6,636 nucleotides of DNA from Alkalinema sp. CAN_BIN05 (lineage in GTDB: Bacteria > Cyanobacteriota > Cyanobacteriia > Leptolyngbyales > Leptolyngbyaceae): assembly GCA_026786325.1 (NCBI GenBank), contig JAJAYH010000192.1:1-6636 (forward strand), read 5' to 3'. The notes beneath the pieces were generated by a model that saw only the letters and a list, made by a program, of their open reading frames with translations, ran no database searches and was not told the origin of the DNA. This document shows positions 4,049 through 6,636 of this stretch, piece by piece. A program made the translations under genes and the position numbers. Numbering within the stretch: the stretch's first letter is position 1; each line of letters opens with the position of its first letter.

Positions 4049-4390
4049 CTAGCAAGCAATTTCTACCACCTGAGAACCGATTATCAACTCTTTCAAAGCC
4101 GCTAAAAAAGTAGTCATCAGCAATTTGTGCAAATTACGATTCGTCACATTTCCACAAGTCAACCACAGAATTTGGGGCGGCACTCCCAATCGACAAACTA
4201 AATCCACAAAATCACTATCCTTCGTCATAATGACTAACCCCTCACCCTCCTGCCTTGCCGCCTCAAAAATTTCCACCTCTCGCGCATCTCGTAACCCCAA
4301 ATCTCGCAACGAGAACGCCTCTACCTAAAACGTTTCCGTTAACCAAATCGCCAATGTCGGCGGTAACTGAGCATCAATCCAAATTTTTAT
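4049..4390 (-). pseudogene. DUF5615 PIN-like toxin with lost start and internal stop
   Basis: Read from 4390, the frame gives (ATA)KIWIDAQLPPTLAIWLTETF, TAG at 4325-4327, then VEAFSLRDLGLRDAREVEIF and on to the TAG at 4049-4051: 113 codons, the usual DUF5615 length. Family features are the N-terminal KIWIDAQLPP with the acidic D6, LRDLGLRDA at residues 28-36, VIMTKDSDFVDLV at 53-65, and PPQILWLTCGNVTNRNL later. DUF5615 proteins are predicted PIN-like nucleases, usually encoded after a DUF433 antitoxin, as here. Two defects are visible: the position where the start belongs is ATA, and codon 22 is TAG (one step from CAG). A remaining 86-codon frame could start at TTG 4309 but would lack the first acidic residue. 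The gene is judged inactive. Confidence 0.85.
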
Positions 4391-4620
4391 GCCGTTAACC
4401 GAGGAAACTCAGTCCGACGCGCCGCAAAAACTAAACAAGCTTGAATATCTTCCATTTCCAAATCGGGAAAATCCTCCAAAATTTCTGTCACACTGACGCT
4501 TTCTGCCAACATCTCCAACACATCACAAACCCTTATTCACATTCCCCGAATACAAGGCCGACCGCCACATAACCCCGGTGTCTGCGTAATGCGCTTCATC
4601 AAATCCTGTAACTTACCCAT
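4387..4620 (-). pseudogene. DUF433 antitoxin with an internal stop
   Basis: From ATG 4620 the frame reads MGKLQDLMKRITQTPGLCGG, RPCIRGM, TGA at 4537-4539, then IRVCDVLEMLAESVSVTEIL, EDFPDLEMEDIQACLVFAAR and on to TAA at 4387-4389: 77 codons. DUF433 proteins are small helix-turn-helix-like antitoxins with the signature GKPCIRGxRxxVxxxLxxLAxGxxxxEILxDYPxLxxEDIxAxLxYAA, which is matched throughout. The stop replaces the conserved Arg after CIRG(L/M), and CGA to TGA is one transition. The ribosome binding site is excellent (GAGGTGAT 4 bases before ATG), so the start is secure. Its 3' end overlaps the DUF5615 toxin position, the usual arrangement. Translation would yield only 27 residues. Confidence 0.88.
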
Positions 4621-4725
4621 CTATCACCTCATCTGGATCGATTTTTTACCCTTAGTTCCTCAATCATACCGCACCCAATTCACTCCAATTTACTCCCCAA
4701 ACCCCATAAAACAACCGACCGTCAA

Positions 4726-4828
4726 TTCAAACTGTCTCAATTCAAACTTTCCATTCAAACGAAATAGATCGCACTCCCCAAACAGCACGATCGTCATTCA
4801 AATTTAGAGTTCAAATTTAGAGTTCAAA
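4726..4828. repeat. Phased TTCAAA repeats downstream of hom
   Basis: TTCAAA occurs at 4726, 4741, 4754, 4797, 4810 and 4823, so neighbouring units are 13 or 15 bp apart apart from one 43-bp gap. The last part is a perfect tandem repeat of the 13-mer TTCAAATTTAGAG (4797-4809 and 4810-4822) plus a partial third unit. It starts right after the hom stop codon. The 4621-4830 gap contains this and the DUF433 upstream region. I see no hairpin-plus-U-run terminator. Confidence 0.7.
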
Positions 4829-4830
4829 CC

Positions 4831-6153
4831 CTAGGTCGGTAATACGCGCAATACACTCGCAATACTAGACAACACATTCATTTGTTCAATCTCTGCTAAA
4901 GCCGATCGGAAATCACCTTCCTTAACCACATGAGTCACCACCACAATTTCCGCCAACCCATCACGCTTATCGGCTTGAACAATTGATTCCAAACTGACGT
5001 GATGATCGCCAAAACAAGTTCCCAACTTACCAATCACACCCGGTAAATCTTGGGTTAAAAATCGGGCATAAAACTTCGATTCCAACGTTTCCAAAGGCGC
5101 GATCGCAAACTCTTGACGGTAGGCACAAGCCAAAAGCGGATCCAAAAGCGGAGTCCCGTCGGCCTGCTTAGCACAATCGCGTCCCACCTTAAGTAACGCC
5201 GCAATATTCAACAAATCCGCCGTCACCGCACTCGCCGTCGGTCCCGCACCCGCACCCCGCCCGAAGAACATCACTTGTCCCACCGGATCGCCCTCAACCA
5301 AAATTGCATTGTAAACATCATTCACATTGGCCAAAGGATGACTCTTAGGCAACAGCGTTGGATGAACACGGACTGCCAGAGTATTAGGAGCCGAGTCCGA
5401 TCGTTCTGCAATGCCCAAAAGCTTAATCACAAACCCCAACTTCTCCGCATAAGCAATCTCCGATCGGCCCACCTCACGAATGCCCTCACAAGACACCTGC
5501 GACCGATCGACCCGTCCACCAAACGCCAACGCCGCCAAAATCGAAATCTTATCCGCCGCATCACCACCATCCACATCCGCCGTCGGATCCGCCTCGGCAT
5601 AGCCCAACCGTTGCGCATCGGCTAGCACATCCGCAAACTCCGCCCCCTCGTTCACCATGCGAGTCAAAATGTAATTAGTGGTGCCATTGATGATGCCCAT
5701 GACGCTCTGAATTCGGTTAGAACAAAGCGATTGTTTCAACGGCTCAATCACCGGAATCCCGCCGCCCACTGCCGCTTCAAGCAACACATACACGCCATGC
5801 TTTTCCGCCGCACTAAAAATCTCGTCGCTATGTTTAGCAATCAGTGCTTTGTTGGCTGTGACAATATGTTTCCCATTAGCGATCGCGGTCAGAATCAATT
5901 CGCGAGCGGGTTCAATGCCACCCATGACTTCGACAATAATGTCAATTTCAGGATCATTAACGATCGAAGCCAAATCAGTTGTCAGAATGCTACTGGGCAC
6001 ACTCACATCACGGGCTTTGGATAACGATCGGACCCCAACTTTATGAATTTCGAGTTCCGTTAACAACGGGTGGCGCTGATCGGGGGTTTGCAGAATCTGA
6101 ACGGTGCCTGCACCTACGGTCCCGAGTCCTAAGAGTCCTACTTTAAATCCCAC
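4831..6153 (-). CDS. hom: Homoserine dehydrogenase
   Basis: This 440-residue enzyme catalyses the NAD(P)H-dependent reduction of aspartate-4-semialdehyde to homoserine, the branch step towards threonine, methionine and isoleucine, in the cytoplasm. Visible in order: a Rossmann NAD(P)-binding loop GLGTVG (9-14); VTANKALIAKH (98-108); EAAVGGGIP (126-134); GIINGTTNYIL (153-163); and the signature LGYAEADPTADVDGGDAADK (183-202), in which E187, D198 and K202 correspond to substrate-binding and catalytic residues of characterised homologues. A C-terminal ACT domain (about 360-440, FLTQDLPGVIGKLGTCFGDH) suggests allosteric feedback, commonly by threonine in this family. It is a monofunctional form with no aspartokinase. 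The start is GTG at 6153 with GGAAAAACC upstream as ribosome binding site; homologues begin at this MxFKVGLLGLG. It follows the FIST gene by 38 bp and is probably cotranscribed. Confidence 0.97.
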   Translation of the reverse strand: MGFKVGLLGLGTVGAGTVQILQTPDQRHPLLTELEIHKVGVRSLSKARDVSVPSSILTTDLASIVNDPEIDIIVEVMGGIEPARELILTAIANGKHIVTANKALIAKHSDEIFSAAEKHGVYVLLEAAVGGGIPVIEPLKQSLCSNRIQSVMGIINGTTNYILTRMVNEGAEFADVLADAQRLGYAEADPTADVDGGDAADKISILAALAFGGRVDRSQVSCEGIREVGRSEIAYAEKLGFVIKLLGIAERSDSAPNTLAVRVHPTLLPKSHPLANVNDVYNAILVEGDPVGQVMFFGRGAGAGPTASAVTADLLNIAALLKVGRDCAKQADGTPLLDPLLACAYRQEFAIAPLETLESKFYARFLTQDLPGVIGKLGTCFGDHHVSLESIVQADKRDGLAEIVVVTHVVKEGDFRSALAEIEQMNVLSSIASVLRVLPT

Positions 6154-6191
6154 GGTTTTTCCAGTTCAATAATTATGACATCGTTTCTATT

Positions 6192-6636
6192 TTAAGGTTT
6201 GGGCGCATGTTTAGGACGGAAAATGCCGAACACCGACGTAAATCCATGGAGGTACGTACTGTCTCCCACAGGCCCGATTTCACCATTGCAGAAAAACCCC
6301 GCGATCGGCATCATGCCCAACGCTTCCGTAAACAACTGGGAATCAAAGTTTTTTTCTTCATACAACGACTCACCGCGCCCCAAACAAGCAAACATCAACG
6401 CGCCGATCGGTTCCGGTTTATCGGACAATCCATCTTGATGCTGCTTGAGCAACGATCGTAAATCTTCTTCCGATGTCGCCGCATCTCGCAAATGAAACTG
6501 AAGTCGCTGCCCCGGACGAATCCGATCTCCAATAGCCAATGCGCCTTCCTTCGGGTCATAGCCCATCAGATTTCGCACCAAGAAATCCCCAGCCCCCAGC
6601 GACATCTTAAATTCCGTCTGGGCCACACCCACAAAC
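6192..6636 (-). CDS. FIST-domain sensory protein, C-terminal part (partial)
   Basis: The gene runs off the window: the codon before the GTG at 6632 is TTT and the frame is still open, so the true start lies beyond 6636. The visible 147 residues are a FIST_C domain. They include VGVAQTEFKMSLGAGDFLVR, YDPKEGALAIGDRIRPGQRL, FHLRDAATSEEDLRSLL, and the typical ending PIAGFFCNGEIGPVGDSTYL followed by HGFTSVFGIF. FIST domains are predicted small-ligand sensors, proposed from genome context to bind amino acids or their derivatives, and often occur in signal-transduction proteins. Here the protein ends with the FIST domain, with no kinase or cyclase attached at this end. Its position just upstream of an amino-acid biosynthesis gene on the same strand fits an amino-acid-related role, but that is inference. 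Confidence 0.88.
   Translation of the reverse strand, partial: FVGVAQTEFKMSLGAGDFLVRNLMGYDPKEGALAIGDRIRPGQRLQFHLRDAATSEEDLRSLLKQHQDGLSDKPEPIGALMFACLGRGESLYEEKNFDSQLFTEALGMMPIAGFFCNGEIGPVGDSTYLHGFTSVFGIFRPKHAPKP

Noticed and set aside
4369..4390. ATA used as a real start codon for the DUF5615 gene
   Set aside because: Even if initiation occurred, the TAG at codon 22 would end the product, so the gene is broken either way.
1976..4620. Stop-codon reassignment or readthrough as the explanation for the interrupted genes
   Set aside because: The three internal stops are TAA, TGA and TAG, all three also end intact genes here, and no selenocysteine-type or readthrough context is visible. Independent decay is simpler.
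5427..5618. Arg/Trp-rich minus-strand frame and similar basic frames inside hom
   Set aside because: They are shifted-frame readings of GATCG-rich codons within a clearly real hom gene.

Overview
The window looks like cyanobacterial chromosome. CGATCG hexamers (the core of the HIP1 octamer) occur dozens of times and exact GCGATCGC octamers occur at 3500, 5099 and 5879. It also holds a XisH/XisI pair, a family found mainly in cyanobacteria, and a homoserine dehydrogenase of cyanobacterial type. I cannot name a genus from the sequence.

Layout. Positions 1-218 carry the C-terminal scrap of what is probably a retron-type reverse transcriptase. Positions about 228-4620 form an accessory island packed with toxin-antitoxin (TA) or TA-like modules: vapBC1 (428-1074, looks intact); a chimeric, frameshifted vapB2 followed by a truncated vapC2 (1086-1617); xisH-xisI on the minus strand (1653-2392), with a stop codon at ancestral codon 6 of xisH; parDE (2674-3230, looks intact); an orphan antitoxin (3296-3496) and a second orphan antitoxin-like gene converging on it (3528-3731, minus); and a DUF433/DUF5615 pair on the minus strand (4049-4620) in which both genes carry in-frame stop codons. 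From 4831 to the window end the DNA is ordinary minus-strand housekeeping sequence: homoserine dehydrogenase (hom), preceded by the 3' part of a FIST-domain sensor gene that runs off the window.

Two kinds of repeat hold the island together. First, one 127-bp antitoxin 5' module (start codon to a GATACGATCG motif) occurs three times, 93-98% identical by eye. Each copy is joined at exactly the same base to a different 3' end. Only the first copy makes a coherent vapB with an intact toxin behind it. Second, a set of short dispersed repeats (named R2, R3, R4 and the GAATTG repeat here) sits at nearly every cassette boundary in different orders, and one of them is fused onto the broken end of vapC2. 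The picture is of TA cassettes brought together, partly duplicated and partly destroyed by recombination at repeats.

How the genes work together. vapBC1 and parDE have the expected antitoxin-then-toxin order with TAATG and ATGA overlaps, so translational coupling and autoregulation are likely. vapB2' starts 11 bp after vapC1, so the first four reading frames could share one transcript. hom lies 38 bp downstream of the FIST gene and probably shares its transcript. The island genes have no evident link to hom beyond position.
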